Shown: one piece after another, positions 1-12,452 of the stretch
How positions within the stretch are numbered: the first letter of the stretch is position 1
Layout: each line of letters opens with the position of its first letter
From: Metarhizium brunneum
Lineage: Eukaryota; Ascomycota; Sordariomycetes; Hypocreales; Clavicipitaceae
NCBI RefSeq assembly: GCF_013426205.1
Contig: NC_089422.1
Coordinates: 4,030,001 to 4,094,000 of the forward strand
Reading direction: 5' to 3'
DNA length: 64,000 nt
Translations under genes and position numbers: made by a program
Notes under the pieces: generated by a model
Database searches by the model: none
What the model was told of the DNA's origin: nothing
The model's input: only the letters and a program-made list of their open reading frames with translations

Positions 1-1099
1 TCGGGAGTAGCAGATACATAGAGGTTTGTCTTGAGACACCCGGGTTCATCCGTTGGTTCGGGTTTGGCCAATTCGTCCATGAAGAACATGACAAGAAGAG
101 AGCGAATGATGGTGGATGGCTGGTTTGAGCAATGTGTCAGTTTGTGTGTCCTGTGTGATTGATGCCAGGATTTCCAAGCTTGCGTCGACATATTCCCTGA
201 CAGAGGCTGTCACTAAACTATTTTCGTTCAACGTTGGTCCAAGCACCGGCGACGGTTTACCAAGTTCTGTGGCTTCGGTTTAGACAGAGAGTGGACACTT
301 TTGAAGAGCTGTTGCCCCATCCTCAGCCCGGGGTTACGTAGTGGACAACGGTTTTGTAAAAGCTGTTCAGTTCTCCTCTATTACGGAGTACTCGAGGGCC
401 TACGGAGTAGAAGACATGATATTTATTACTCGGTGCTGCAGTGGGTTCATTTGTCTGGTGTCGCTTGTTGCTGAAGGTTTCTTGATTGTCTCCCCCCAAT
501 CCGATGGCGCGGTTGACCACATGTCTGTCTCCCTGTGGTCATCTTGTTGCAGAAGGCGAAAGGCGTCGTAACAGTGGCGGCAGCTCGGGCTGGCATTGGG
601 GACCAGCTGACAAAAGCGGCGTAGCACAAGGGCCGCCGAGGCAGCAGGTCGGAGGTCGGAGGAGAAAGAGAAGGAGAAGGTGGTGGTGGAGGTGGTGGTG
701 AGCGAGTGGTGAGAAAGACCCCGACACCTGGAAACTTTATCCGAATGTAGATAGAGTATTGTGCATGGTGGACTCGTCGGCTCGGCTGCTGGAGTGGAGA
801 GGTCAAGTGGCCATCCAATCATGCCACCAGCTGCGATTAAATCCGGGTTGCCTCCCAGACCTGGCAGTCGGGGGCCAATTGCATCCCAACTCCCTGCCTT
901 GACGGCACCGCGTTTGCATAGAATAGCGCACCAAGTTCCCGGATCTTCTCATTTGAGGTCGTCATTCATTGCCAATGTCTCTGTAGACCTGATCTTCCTC
1001 TCTTCACCTGTCTTTGTCTCTTTTTTGCGCCCAACTGACGACTTGAGCCGCTGCATCGAGGACACAGGACAGGCCCAGCGATATGAAGACGATTCTAAA
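1..1099. other. Gene-free left edge and leader of the exchanger gene
   Basis: No frame in this stretch resembles a known protein. The longer frames are rich in Arg, Ser and Pro, as expected of non-coding DNA. It contains two direct copies of TACGGAGTA (382-390 and 401-409) and a purine-rich run with (GGT)n-like triplets around 655-705. The right part is probably promoter and 5' leader of the exchanger that starts at 1100. The frame of that gene stays open upstream to about 761, but the extra residues look non-coding. Confidence 0.5.
382..409. repeat. Two direct copies of the dispersed 9-mer TACGGAGTA
   Basis: Exact copies lie at 382-390 and 401-409, 19 bp apart. The same 9-mer recurs in other intergenic gaps of this window. 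Confidence 0.7.
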
Positions 1100-4000
1100 A
1101 TGCAGCCAACCGAAGCCAGAGGGAGCCGACTGCGCTCCCGTCCTTTCATCGCCACCGTTGTTGTTCTAAGTGCGTTGACCGCATACTCGGTCCTGCTCCA
1201 GACTCATCGCCATGCAAGGCCCGAACTGCGACGGGATCACCAGGCCGCTCTGTTTCAACGGGCCAAGGAACCCGAGTGCGGCGACGTACACTCTGCCGCG
1301 GATCAGTGTGCTTTCGTGAGGAAATATTGTCTGGATGAGGATGCCGGCCTATTGCCATATCTCGAGTGGTACTTTTGTGCTTTTAATGGCATAAAACCCA
1401 TTGGATTCACTCTACTCGTTATCTGGCTTGGACTACTGTTTACCACCATTGGGATTGCCGCCAGCGACTTCTTCAGCATCAATTTGAGCACCATTGCGGC
1501 CATTCTTGGGCTCAGCGAAAGCCTCGCGGGTGTCACTTTTCTCGCTTTTGGCAATGGCTCCCCTGACGTGTTCAGCACATTTGCCGCCATGAGCTCCAAT
1601 AGTCCTAGCATGGCCGTCGGTGAGCTCCTCGGCGCGGCCTGCTTTATTACTGGCGTCGTTGCTGGTTCCATGGCCCTTGTGCGCGAATTTCGTGTGGACA
1701 GAAAAACATATGTAAGAGATATCGGCTTCTTCATCGTGGCGGTGGCATTTTCAATGGCTTTTCTAGCGGATGGTCAGCTGCGTTTTTGGGAATGCTGGGC
1801 CATGGTGGGCTACTACGCCGTCTACGTCGTCTCCGTGGTAGGTTGGCATTGGTACTCGACCAGGAGGAAGCGGCGGTTGCGCCGTGAAGGCGAGGCACGC
1901 AGCCATTACTACAGCATACCGGGACATGCTGGAGATGAACTTTTTGGTGAGCCCTATCGCGATGAGCCGGAAAACCCCCAGGACGACGTTGGGGATGATT
2001 CTCGCAGCGGTTCGGCGAGGGCCGATATTTCGGCCCTGGAGCGAGCTCCAAGGATCGACATTGAAAACCGAGACCAAGACAGTGACCGGGGCGGATCCCT
2101 TGACGATGGCAGCGATGAGGACCACGAGAGAATGGTGGCTGCTGAGGTGTCAAGGAGCATGCGAGTTTTGCGAACAGGGAGAACAAAGTCAATCAACTTG
2201 ACCCCAATCCGTCCAAGTTTGGTTGGCGCCTTGGAATTTCGATCGGCTTTGGCCCAGCTACAGCGAGAGAGTAACCTTCAGCTCTCAGATATTCCTGGAC
2301 GGACTTATTCAGATCATCCAACAGGGCGGGATAGGAGGGGCACAACCAGTGTGGTACCGGATTCGGGGCTTTGGGAAACTGCGTCAACACCCGGGGTTTC
2401 CAGTCGTGAGAGAGCTTTCTCATATGGTGCGAGAGCACCACTGTCTGCCCCTCTTCCTATTTCAGAGGATGAAGAGACTTCTAGCGAATCGAGCGCGAAC
2501 CTGAGCCCTGGACATGCCACTCCGGCTCACGGCGCGACTCCTTCGACAGCATATGTCGTTGGTGGGAACTTGGCGCCACCTCCTGTTGGACCTTCCGGCG
2601 CTATCGAAACTGGAAGGCCGAGTTCAGGCGCCCATGGGCATAGCAAGCAACCCAGTGGTTTGCGTTTGATTATACCTAGCAGACGCAGCAGCTATAGCGA
2701 CGAATCTTCGCCATCATCTCCTTTCCCCCGCTATGCAGATTCACCCTCGGCTATGACACCAAGCCAACACCTAGAGAGGACGGAGTTTATGTTACCGCCG
2801 CCTGTAGCGCCGCACCGAGATGGTCACTTTCCAGACATGTCAGGGTCTATTATAGTACGCCGACGACCGATACACTGGTGGCCATATGCGCTTCTGCCAC
2901 CACCCGACGTTGTTCTAGCCACCCTCTTTCCGACCTTGCAGGCCTGGGGTGAGAAGACTATCTGGGACAAGTTCTTGAGCACCATATCGGTACCAAGCAT
3001 CTTTTTGCTTGTAATTACGCTACCAGTTGTGGAGTCCGAGACAAACGAAAGCTCGGTGGATGACCTAACTGTTATGGAGAGTTCTGGTAGGCGGGAACTG
3101 GGCCATGAGACGCAGTCTTCTCCTATGGAACCGCAGCTTATTGAACCGGAAGGCGAATGGGAGCGATACCGAAGGCATTCGCTAAGTCGCAGCCGTAGGA
3201 ACAGCCTCGCAACTGTCGAAGATCGCTCACCGCGATTGGTCGTCACTCTCGAAAACGAAGACACCGTGGTTACTCCGGAAGTGGAAGCAACGAATGGTCA
3301 GACGGTAGCAAAGCCACTGTCCGACATGCCGTCTGTTAGCAACGCAAATGACGAGCTGTCGACATGGAACCGGTGGCTCGTGTGTGTGCAATTTGTTACT
3401 GGACCGCTCTTTGCCGTGATGATACTATGGGCGAATATGGCGGAAGATTTTTCGAACCCGGGGAAAGTGCTTGTGAAGATGATCTTGTACACTCTCCTCG
3501 GGTCACTTATCCTTTTGGCGTTCCTCTTTCTGTTCACGTCGGATCATAAGCGGCCGAAATATCACTTCCTTCTCTGTTTCCTTGGGTTCATTATTAGCAT
3601 TGCATGGATCTCAACAATTGCTGGGGAGGTGGTTGGGGTTTTGAAGACATTTGGCGTCGTTTTGAATATCTCAGAGGCGCTGCTTGGCCTGACCATTTTT
3701 GCGGCTGGCAACAGTGTGGGTGATTTAGTTGCTGATATCACGGTGGCGCGATTGGGCTATCCCGTGATGGCATTGTAAGTTGCACTCAACTGACGGTCAA
3801 GACGATATTGCAGGCTGTTTAGCACTCACTGACACGACGCCCCCCAGGTCTGCATGCTTCGGAGGGCCAATGCTCAACATATTGCTTGGTATTGGTATCG
3901 GCGGTGTTCTCATGATGGTCCAAAACGCCAACAAGAAACACGCCAAGCACCCGGAGCGACCCATCCAATACGGCCCTTACAGCGTGAAAGTAGGACCGAC

Positions 4001-4175
4001 GCTCATGATCTCGTCCGTCACGCTTCTCATAACACTGGTGCTACTATTAATCATCGTGCCATTGAATAAATGGATACTGAGCCGCAAGATCGGGTGTGGA
4101 TTGATTGCGCTCTGGACATTGAGCACAATTGCCAATGTCGTGGTGGAAGTAACGGGGGTGTGGCAGGAATCATGA
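1100..4175 (+). CDS. CCX/NCLX-type sodium(cation)/calcium exchanger
   Basis: Two exons, 1100-3774 and 3848-4175. The 73-nt intron has a GTAAGT donor and a CAG acceptor, and the split codon gives Leu. The product is about 1000 aa. The start at 1100 (MQPTEARG) is chosen because the upstream in-frame extension looks non-coding. The protein has an N-terminal hydrophobic segment and then a Cys-rich lumenal stretch (ECGDVHS, DQCAFVRKYC) typical of the NCLX/CCX branch. The alpha-1 repeat carries GNGSPD (around residues 130-180). A Ser/acidic cytosolic loop of roughly 500 residues follows. The alpha-2 repeat carries GNSVGDLVAD and SACFGGPMLN (around residues 865-910). Both ion-binding repeats are intact. 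Family knowledge: antiporters that move Ca2+ against Na+, Li+ or H+ in organelle membranes. The exact membrane and the counter-ion cannot be read from sequence. Confidence 0.88.
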
Positions 4176-5200
4176 ATTTCAGGTGGCGGGATGCGGGGCC
4201 CTAATTGCATTGGCGTTGAACGTGTTTTCAATTCTCCCGTCGTGTTTTTTCTTCTTCTATTCTATTCTCGGTTCCCTATGGACCTTGTAGCATGAACGAT
4301 TGTATCGACACGAAAATCTGGGGCTCCTGGACAGCTGATGGGAAACATCAACGGCAGCATACATTCGGCGTATACTATATATTGACATTGGTTATTTGAA
4401 GCCGTACAAACAGCATACTTAGGTAGGAAAACACAGCACAGCTTGTCCTAATGTTGCCTCACGACTCACGAGCCACGACGTCCTGCTGATCCGTGCCTGA
4501 GTTCGGGAGCAACCGAGTCACAGACTCACCACGGACCAACCAGGGTCGTTTGTCATGTGCCACCAGAGCCCCACCTAACGATCGGCTTCGTTGATCCCAC
4601 GGTCGCAAACGAAAACGTGTCTGGCTGGTCCTTGGCAATTTAGAGAACAGTCATATCTGCGGAATAAAGTTTGAAACACGTCAATCATTCCGTGAGATGC
4701 ATGCAGCCTATGAGAATAAGGAAACGACAGTTGGTGGCGCAGTCGCCAGGGACGGAAATTAGTGCAACTTTCATGGAAACTGTCCTCAGGGCTTGACGCT
4801 ATCGGCCATTAGGCTACGAAGAGGAGAAAAGAACAGCTGGCTTGATCAAGGGGAATTATAAAAGGGCAAGATGACTTTAGAAAAATGCCGCCAAACTCGA
4901 GCCAATTGACCTCAAGTGTGCAGTGTGCATCCAGCGAGGCGGGTTTTCCTTGTAACTACTCCGTACCAGACCCAAGTACAATCAAGTACGTGGTAGGTTC
5001 TCCATCCCTCGTCTTGAATGTTCAATGTTGTTTTTTGCCTGACCGCCCGCCCCTCACTAGCTCTCGACAGCTTTGCCCCTCCCCCTCTTGACCCCACGTC
5101 CAAGATCCCCTGAGCAGCGCAACACCGCCCTCACCGAGACTCGTCCATCTTTCCGCCGCCTCCATTGAAGGATTTCCAGCAAATCCAAAACACAAAAGCC
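4176..5200. other. Intergenic gap with phosphomannomutase promoter
   Basis: No coding frame is supported. The stretch holds the 3' end of the exchanger gene and the promoter and leader of phosphomannomutase. One reverse-oriented copy of the 9-mer lies at 4957-4965. The 150 bp before the ATG at 5201 are C/T-rich, as is common in fungal leaders. Confidence 0.5.
4957..4965. repeat. Dispersed 9-mer TACGGAGTA, reverse orientation
   Basis: Reads TACTCCGTA on the + strand. It lies about 235 bp upstream of the phosphomannomutase start. Confidence 0.65.
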
Positions 5201-6112
5201 ATGGCCGCTACAAAGCCCAGCTACCCCCCCCTCGAGGAGCGTCCGCTCAAGGACACAATCTGCCTGTTTGACGTGGACGGGACCCTGACGCCCGCCCGCC
5301 TGGTACGCGACTCCTAAAGCTCCCCCCTCCCCGAAAAACAAAAGATGATCTACGCACAGCACGCTGAAACGAGTACATTTTTTTTTCCCTGAAAAAAGGA
5401 CGCATCACCCGAGATCCTCTCCACGCTCGCCGCCCTCCGGCAGAAATGCGCCATCGGCTTCGTCGGCGGCTCCGACCTCAACAAGCAGCAAGAGCAAATC
5501 GGCAAGCCGGCAGGCAACGTGCCCGTCACGACGCTCTTCGACTTCTGCTTCGCCGAGAACGGCCTGACGGCGTACAAGCTGGGCCAGGCGCTGCCGTCCA
5601 ACAGCTTCATCAAGTGGATCGGCGAGGACAAGTACAAGCAGCTCGTCAACTTCATCCTGCACCACGTGGCGGACCTCGACATCCCCGTCAAGCGCGGCAC
5701 CTTTGTCGAGTTCCGCAACGGCATGATCAACGTGTCCCCCGTCGGGAGGAACGCCACCACCCAGGAGAGGAACGACTTCGAGGCCTTTGACAAGGGCGCC
5801 GGCGTGAGGAGGGCCTTTGTCCGGGCCCTGAAGGAAAAGTTCCCCGACCTCGACCTGACCTACTCCATCGGCGGGCAGATCTCCTTCGACGTCTTCCCCG
5901 CCGGCTGGGACAAGACGTACTGCCTCAAGCACCTCGAGGCCGAGGCCCAGAAGCCCGGCGGCGTCGCGTACAAGAATATCCACTTCTTTGGCGACAAGGC
6001 GTTTGAGGGCGGCAACGACTGGGAGATTTACTCTGACCCCAGGACTATTGGCCATGCCGTCAAGTCCCCCGAGGACACTATCCGCATTTTGAAGGAGACT
6101 TTTGGACTCTAG
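5201..6112 (+). CDS. sec53: Phosphomannomutase (HAD-type, eukaryotic PMM/Sec53)
   Basis: Two exons, 5201-5302 and 5399-6112, with a GTACGC donor and AAG acceptor. The product is 271 aa, the normal length for eukaryotic PMM. It interconverts mannose-6-phosphate and mannose-1-phosphate in the cytosol, feeding GDP-mannose for N-glycans, O-mannosylation, GPI anchors and cell-wall mannan. The HAD motif [11 protein letters not shown] is at residues 24-33, with the first Asp as phospho-acceptor. The cap region with [18 protein letters not shown] and the C-terminal [15 protein letters not shown] metal-binding motif are present and uninterrupted. The intron splits the gene just after motif I. The coding part is strongly GC3-biased, consistent with high expression. 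Normally this is an essential single-copy gene. Confidence 0.96.
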
Positions 6113-6543
6113 ACACGCTCGGGGGTCGCCGCGAGGATATGACGGAAACGCAAAACACAGGGGGGAGGGGGAGAACCATCTGGCAGTCTATACGTGCCCA
6201 GATACTAGCACGGGACTTCAAAAGTGGGCAGGGTTTCAATTTCGGTTACAGCCGAGATCAGTGTGAAAATAGGGGGTGAAGAAAATTACTGCCTGCCTAC
6301 TTTACTTGATATACGACATAGTAGTACTGCAAGCTCGACAAAAAAACAAAAAAACAAAAAAATTCAGTCTAGCAAATTCAACGCTAAATGACGCCATGCT
6401 GGCAAAACAAAAGAATGTCAAATATCCAATAACCCCCCCTCCTCCCCTTAAAAAGTACCATGAGAGACAAGAGATGTATGTGAAATCGTCAAAGTTTACT
6501 CCCATCACATCGTATCCTCACTTTCTATTGCCAAAGACATATA
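6113..6543. other. Convergent 3' gap
   Basis: Shared terminator region between phosphomannomutase (+) and the PhoD-like gene (-). It has A-rich stretches around 6338-6362 but no coding signal. Confidence 0.5.
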
Positions 6544-9500
6544 TTACCTCCCATACTCAAGATGGGGAATAATCACTGGTCCGTACTTGGTAGTTGCAGT
6601 GTACGCCCCATCGCCCTGGACAACAAAGTCCACGGCTAGACTGAGTTTCGACAAGCCCTGCTGGCTGCTGCTGATACTGGGGTTAGGACTAAATGGGACT
6701 TGATTGACCGCTTCTTGGTCATATGCCAGGAAGGTGACGTAGTTCCTGCGACCCATCAACTTCTTCAACTCGCGACTGGCACCGCTAGCGTCCGTGTGAA
6801 AGATTTCCATCATGTCTTCTTTGGTATCCGACACTTCGTGCGTGGATTTCTGTCCATTCTTTGGAACGTAGAGCGTCTTTTGGTTGTGCAGAAGCTTTAG
6901 GATATAGCCGCCCTGTGGTGCCGAGACGATGGGAGACGAGATGATCTGGTACATGGTCTTGTGATCACCGGGGTGAGTGGGATCGTGGACGAGGCCTGCG
7001 CCTGAAGCCGCGACATCTGCTTTCTGTTAGTCTGGCCTCAACTATCGGGTGTTGATTGTCATGGACAAGAGTAAAAAAAACTTACCACCTGACAAAAAGG
7101 TCATTCGGATGCCCTTTTGCTGGGCGATGCTCTGCAGAGTGCGGATAAAGTAGGTTCGCTCCAAGTCTTTGGTGTCATGAGTCCACAAGTCCTTCAACAC
7201 CTCTTGAATGTCCAGTTCACCAAACTGGTTCAAGACGTTGCCCATGAGGCCCGTCTTGCCGACTGCCTTTTTGACCTGCGAGAAGCCCTGAGACACAACT
7301 TCCTTACCACCAACAACGCCGGCGACGGAGCTGGTGACTTTTCCAAGAATGTTGTATGTAGTGTTTACAGCCTTTTTACCAGCTGCAACTGTATTGGCTA
7401 AACTCTCCACAGCGTCCAATCTCGGGTAGACAATAGGCACCGAAACCATCCATACCACATGCTGAACGCTTGGAGGCAGGGTTGCAACTTTGGGGAATAT
7501 CCCTTGGTAGGTTGGGCCGGCCATGACACGAGCCTGTGTCCGTTCGGATCGACAATCTGGTCCGACAACCGCCATTGCCGGACCAAGATACTTGACAAAA
7601 TGCCAGCCAGTGCCGGTAATTGTGAAGATGTCGTTATCTGTTCTGATGTTTCGCATCATCTCTGTAGTCGTGTGGTGCTGAAATAGGAGGTACATTTCCG
7701 TCGCGATGCGCCCAATGTTCTTAAATATGGGCGAGGACTGCATGTAGTCGGGATATGAGCCATATCCATCGAAGCTGAATCTTGTTAGGTCAAATGCTCG
7801 CATCACCCATATTTTGGGCTTTACTTACATGTCGTGGTCATTGATTTGCAGAACGTGTGGGATCTGAGCGAACGCCTCCCTCATAAATGGTTGGTCAAAG
7901 TGGCTTGTATAGAAGTGGAAATATGCATGGGCAACATCCTCCTCGTGCCGAGCGGTCCATTGTACATTTTTCTTGTTGTCCCTGCCGCTCATTGCCAACC
8001 ACTGCTTTAGTAGCGGAACCTCTCTCCATAATCTATCGCCGTAGATCTGATCACCAAGCCCGAGTTGGACATGAAAGCCACCGCAGTCTACATTCTTCTG
8101 CAAAACATCTTTCCACATGAAACCAACACCGCCGAGGCGCGCCCTTTCATTCTGGGAAGTCCCAGATGCGAAGTCATTTCCAGAGTGGGCAATGAAGCGC
8201 CAGCCAGTTTCGTATCGACCTGCAACGACGAACTCGTATCGTGTACAGCCCAGGTGAGAAGTCACAGCATAAGTCCACCGTTCTGTACCAGATTCACTCA
8301 TTTGCAAATCAATGTCATACTTGTAAAATGTCCATCGCTGGTGAGTATAGATGTTACGTGGTTCAAGTTGTTTCGGGTTTGGCGAGAGATCTACGCTCAG
8401 ATGGATATGAATGGTTGGTGGCTGATGAGCATCTGTGACGATGAGAATGCTACCACGCCACACTCCATTCTCAATGTCCATGTTGACATATCGCAAATAG
8501 GGACCGAAATAGACACCATTGGTGGGTTGAATCCTGTACATTTCCACTCCTGAGCCAGGTGGCGGGCCGGAAAACCCAACAGCAGTAGGAGTCTGGGAAG
8601 CGACGCTCATGATGCTCTCAGCATAACCTGGCGTGTGTGGAGGAAACATGGGCGAAGCCATGGATTGCTTGCCAAACATGGGTGATGTTAATGGATTCCC
8701 GTATGTAGAAGCCGTCGGCGAAAGTGGCGTCTGTTCATGTGAGATTGGATTAGGACCTTTGGGGAACTCCCATTGAGTTGCCTGTGTTGCAAGGTGAATA
8801 TAGTAGTACTGCCCAGAGTTCTGATCCAAGTGAGCAATCCAGCCTTCTGGCATTGGCGGAGGCGAAGCTGGCGTCTGGGTTTGAAGAGATATACTAGGAG
8901 CAGGAGACTGGAGCGACTGTCCATTTTGCTCGGGTCTTGGGTCGTTGGCGAAGGCAGGATGTCCGGGATGTTGAAGTGCTGGCGAAATCATTCCCGCTGC
9001 CGTCGCCGCCGCAGCCCCTGCACCGGCTGCCAATGCCACCGGTTTAGTCGGAGGAGTTGTAGAAGCGGTTGCTGTAGGAGGAGTGGTGTTGGGTCTCGTG
9101 GTTGTGGCGGCAGCAGCAGCGGCGGCGGCGGTAGCAGCTCCAGGAGGAGCGGCTTGCTGAGGTCGCTGCTTCTCCTTGGGGTATGCTGAGCCTCCGTTGG
9201 GATTTACACTAGAATATGCCGGAGGCGGCGTCTTGGTGCCTAGACGTTGGAAGTCCTGTTCCAAAACGCTTACCTGCACGGGCGCATTTTGTTGGTATTG
9301 GTTGGGATTCGGTGCCTGTGCTGGCTGAGGAGGTGCTGAGGCGGCACCCAGTCGCGGTTCGGGGCTGGAGATGGGATTTAAGCCCTGGTATACGGTCGGG
9401 GGCCCCGAGGGCGCTTGATCAGGAGACTCGGTGGGTGTCCAGGGACGCTGAGGGGGAGGTTGATTTCCATATTGTGCTAGCCTCTGAGATGCCGCAGCAC

Positions 9501-10239
9501 TCTGCGCTTGATGAGCCTGCAAGCTTGTGAGCGTCGCGGTGCCGGAAATACCAGAGGCAGCATATCGAGCCTCGATACCACCACCGGGAATAGTTCCAGG
9601 TTCAACAACAGGAGTCTCGGGTGGCGGTGGTGAGCCCCGGCTAGCTCGAGTGGTGGAGTTTGAAGCTGTAGATGAGAAGCGATTTACGCCCTGGTCTCCA
9701 TTGGGAGCTTGGGTAGACGAGGAGCTAGCCGTTGTCGTTGTCGTAGTAGTAGCAGTAGCGGCGCCGGGAGGCGGGTAGTACGTCTTTTGATAACTCGGGT
9801 AGTTTGTAGCAGCCGGGTTTGGGCGAGGCTGGTCCTTCAAAGGCTGCGCAAACAGTCCCTGATCTGCCTCGGGAGTTGTCGGTGAATGAATGACCTTGGG
9901 TGAAGCGCCTCGCCTCTCAGCTAGGCCAGGCCTCTTTTCGACGGAACTCGTGTCCAGACGAGGCGTGGTGTCGTTGTAAGCCGAACCATAAGGCCTTGGC
10001 GCGGTCGGTCTGCGCACCTCGTCGTCATCTGGGAAGGGAAGCGGTGCGGCAGAGCTTGATGCGCCAGGTGGCAGAGGGAAGGGGGGTTTATTCGCGGGAG
10101 AAGCTGAGGTGCGGCCGGCGGGCTCAGGGCTCTTTGGTTTGAAAATGCGCAAAGGCTCGACAGTAGGGCTGTCACAGTCCTCTGGGGCCGGTTTGCTCAG
10201 GAACAGCTCCTGGTCGGGTATCCCACGACTTCTCTCCAT
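6544..10239 (-). CDS. WW-domain protein with C-terminal PhoD-like phosphatase domain
   Basis: Three exons on the minus strand: 10239-7829, 7774-7086 and 7016-6544, with introns of 54 and 69 nt (both GTAAGT donors). The product is about 1190 aa. The first 460 residues are disordered, rich in Pro, Ser, Thr, Ala and Gln, with poly-Ala/Thr runs. A WW domain follows near residues 463-500 (PEGWIAHLD, QYYYIH, TQWEFPKG), which typically binds Pro-rich partners. From about residue 575 on there is a region like the fungal PhoD-like metallophosphatase family. It includes GLGDQIYGD and, across the first intron, INDHDIFDGYGSYPD. The acceptor at 7775/7774 was chosen because it restores DIFDGYGS. No signal peptide is visible, so a cytosolic role is likely. 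The substrate is unknown. The Pro-rich N-terminus could be a ligand for its own or other WW domains. Confidence 0.85.
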
Positions 10240-10809
10240 CCTGTAGTATGACGTGGGCGAGACGCCTCACGACAAAGTGTGTGCCTCTCGGATGGCCAAC
10301 GGCGTAATGAGCTGGCGGCACGAGCAACGCCCAACTATTTCAAACAATCCGAACGTCTACTGACGCGGCCGTCCGTGTGGGCCTTGGGTTGCAACCGCAG
10401 GGAAGAAGAATATCGTCGTCTTCAAGATTGTCGAGCCGTCAGCCCTAGCTATCGGATGTTTGGGAGCTGTCAATAAGACTAGACCAACTGAGCTGATGAC
10501 TCGGGGGCGGGGTTGTTTCTCCAACCAGATCAGAGGGGGGAAAGCGCCAGACTTGGTCGCAGAAATGGCCGCCTTCGATGCAGCCGCCTGCAGGACGAGG
10601 AACTGTTTTAAAAGAAACCGAGAAACAGAATCTGAAGAGGAGAAGGAAGGACAAGGGGAAAGAGGAGGAGGAAGCAGTCTGAAACGACATTCAGTCTTTC
10701 ACAGAGACCATGGCCAACTGGTCGTCTTCCACGCTCTTTCTTGTCCTTCCACCATTGAAGGCTCCTCCACCCTGAGCCAAGCCTTCCGTACCAGGTTATG
10801 AAGCGCTGG

Positions 10810-10818
10810 TACTCCGTA
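10810..10818. repeat. Dispersed 9-mer TACGGAGTA, reverse orientation
   Basis: Reads TACTCCGTA on the + strand, inside the gene-free gap upstream of the PhoD-like gene. Confidence 0.65.
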
Positions 10819-11245
10819 GTTAGTATGTGTCTAGCACAGACAGGCTCCATCAACCGGCAGGGGACTGGGCGGCAACAGGTTATGCGGGGGAGGCCATTGG
10901 TGATGATTGCGCAGATGGACGACGACGTGCAACAGACGTGAAGCCGTGCCTGGTAGCACAAGAGGCTGTCTAGGGTCCAGTTGCCTCGCCTGTCGTTCCT
11001 CGGCGCCTCGTTGCAGCCTCTTAGTGGCTGCGACTGGTAGACTATGGCACCGGACTTCGAGCTGGCGGCTCTGATTGGCCACAGACCTACCACCGTCCAC
11101 CGTGGAAGCGCCCGAGCTACGGGAGTACTAGCTCAGTAGTCGATATTGGGCCCACTTTGCTCGGAAGTGGCATTCCAGGCACCACCAGCTCAGGGAAGTC
11201 TAGGTCGCCCAAGGAAGTGAAGCGAAGCTGTCAATCACAATACAA

Positions 11246-11254
11246 TACGGAGTA
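11246..11254. repeat. Dispersed 9-mer TACGGAGTA
   Basis: Exact forward copy in the same gap as the copy at 10810. Confidence 0.65.
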
Positions 11255-12452
11255 TAAGATCTCAGGTGGCATTTGTAACGTTGAACGCATGCTGTATGGC
11301 GTCACCTTTCTTGTGTGACACAGGCCGGCGCCAAAATCTTTGTAGGCTCGAAAGTCGAAACACACAAGCAACGGTATGCTTTGACGCGGAGACACAATAA
11401 TCACGACCTTCTGCTCCGTCAAGTGCTCCCATATTCTATTCAGATCCATCATCCACCTACCGGCAGTGTCTAAATCTCCGGATCTCAATGTAGCCTGCAT
11501 TTTATTTATACCTACGCATCTTGGCACCCGGCGCCCTCTACACATGCAAAGCGTATCGCCTGTTCCTATAATTCCAATCGTAACCGGACATGATGCCCCC
11601 GAAATGACACAACATACCCATGACGACGAAGCATTGAAATATTTGATGCGATGCGCCGATATAATCAAACGTGCCCAGGAGCCAGCGCTCCGGAAACTTG
11701 GTCTATAATAAAAGAGTCGGCTCACGCACAAATTTCTTACACTTGTGCCAAGCACATATCTCTCCTAATGTAGGGCGCCATTACGGCGAAAACAGGCCGG
11801 TAGCCGGCATGGATGTACGGGTTTTCGCTGTACCCTCGGGGATCTAAGAGATGGTTAGGAGGATGGACTTGCTGGGAGGAATGTTATCCTTGACCGCGGA
11901 GGAGGGTTGCTTCGTAGACAGGGGGATGGGTGTCGTGGACGGAGCGTTTTCTGTGACGGTGACTCTGTTCCTGAGCATGTTGACATGTCTTCGTGGATGA
12001 CTATATGGCACTCGCGAAAGTATAAACGATTGAAGATGGGAAAAAGAAGCAATTGAAAGCTAGACAAGCTCGAGGGATAGATGTAACCAAAAAAATAGAA
12101 GCTTCATTAAAATGCGCACATGCTCAACGAAGCCAAAAGGGACATCTAGACATCTGGAGCAATCCGCATGCCACGGCTAGTATTAACTCACATGCATCCA
12201 ATTGACCAGTACCGATGCACCAACGAGCCACGACGCCGGGCGCTGCACCATCAATCCAACCACAATTTTATCTATTCGCGTCTTAGCTCATCTATACTTT
12301 ACAGATACAGTCCGCCAGGGGGGACTAACCGCCCGCATAAACCCTTCTCATCCCTTCAAGTTCCCGTTGCTTTTATTTTCATTTCCAAGAAAACCACCCA
12401 TATGGCGCAGAGTAATGCAGGACCGCGCCGATGCAGTTTTTGCCAAATGTGC

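Larger units (their letters stand above)
10240..12452. other. 2.2 kb gene-free gap
   Basis: The left part should hold the promoter and leader of the PhoD-like gene (start at 10239). The right part holds the 3' end of erj5. Frames of 161-174 codons exist on the minus strand (10608-11093, 11231-11755), but they show no recognisable family and have an atypical composition rich in Arg, Cys and Ser. Two copies of the 9-mer are present, at 10810-10818 and 11246-11254. A small lineage-specific gene or a non-coding RNA cannot be excluded. Confidence 0.45.

Noticed and set aside
761..1099. In-frame N-terminal extension of the Ca2+ exchanger
   Set aside because: The 113 extra codons start without ATG and look like leader sequence. 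The ATG at 1100 precedes a plausible N-terminus.
11231..11755. 174-codon frame on - in the 2.2 kb gap
   Set aside because: No start context, domain or hydrophobic pattern supports it. Kept only as a remote possibility.
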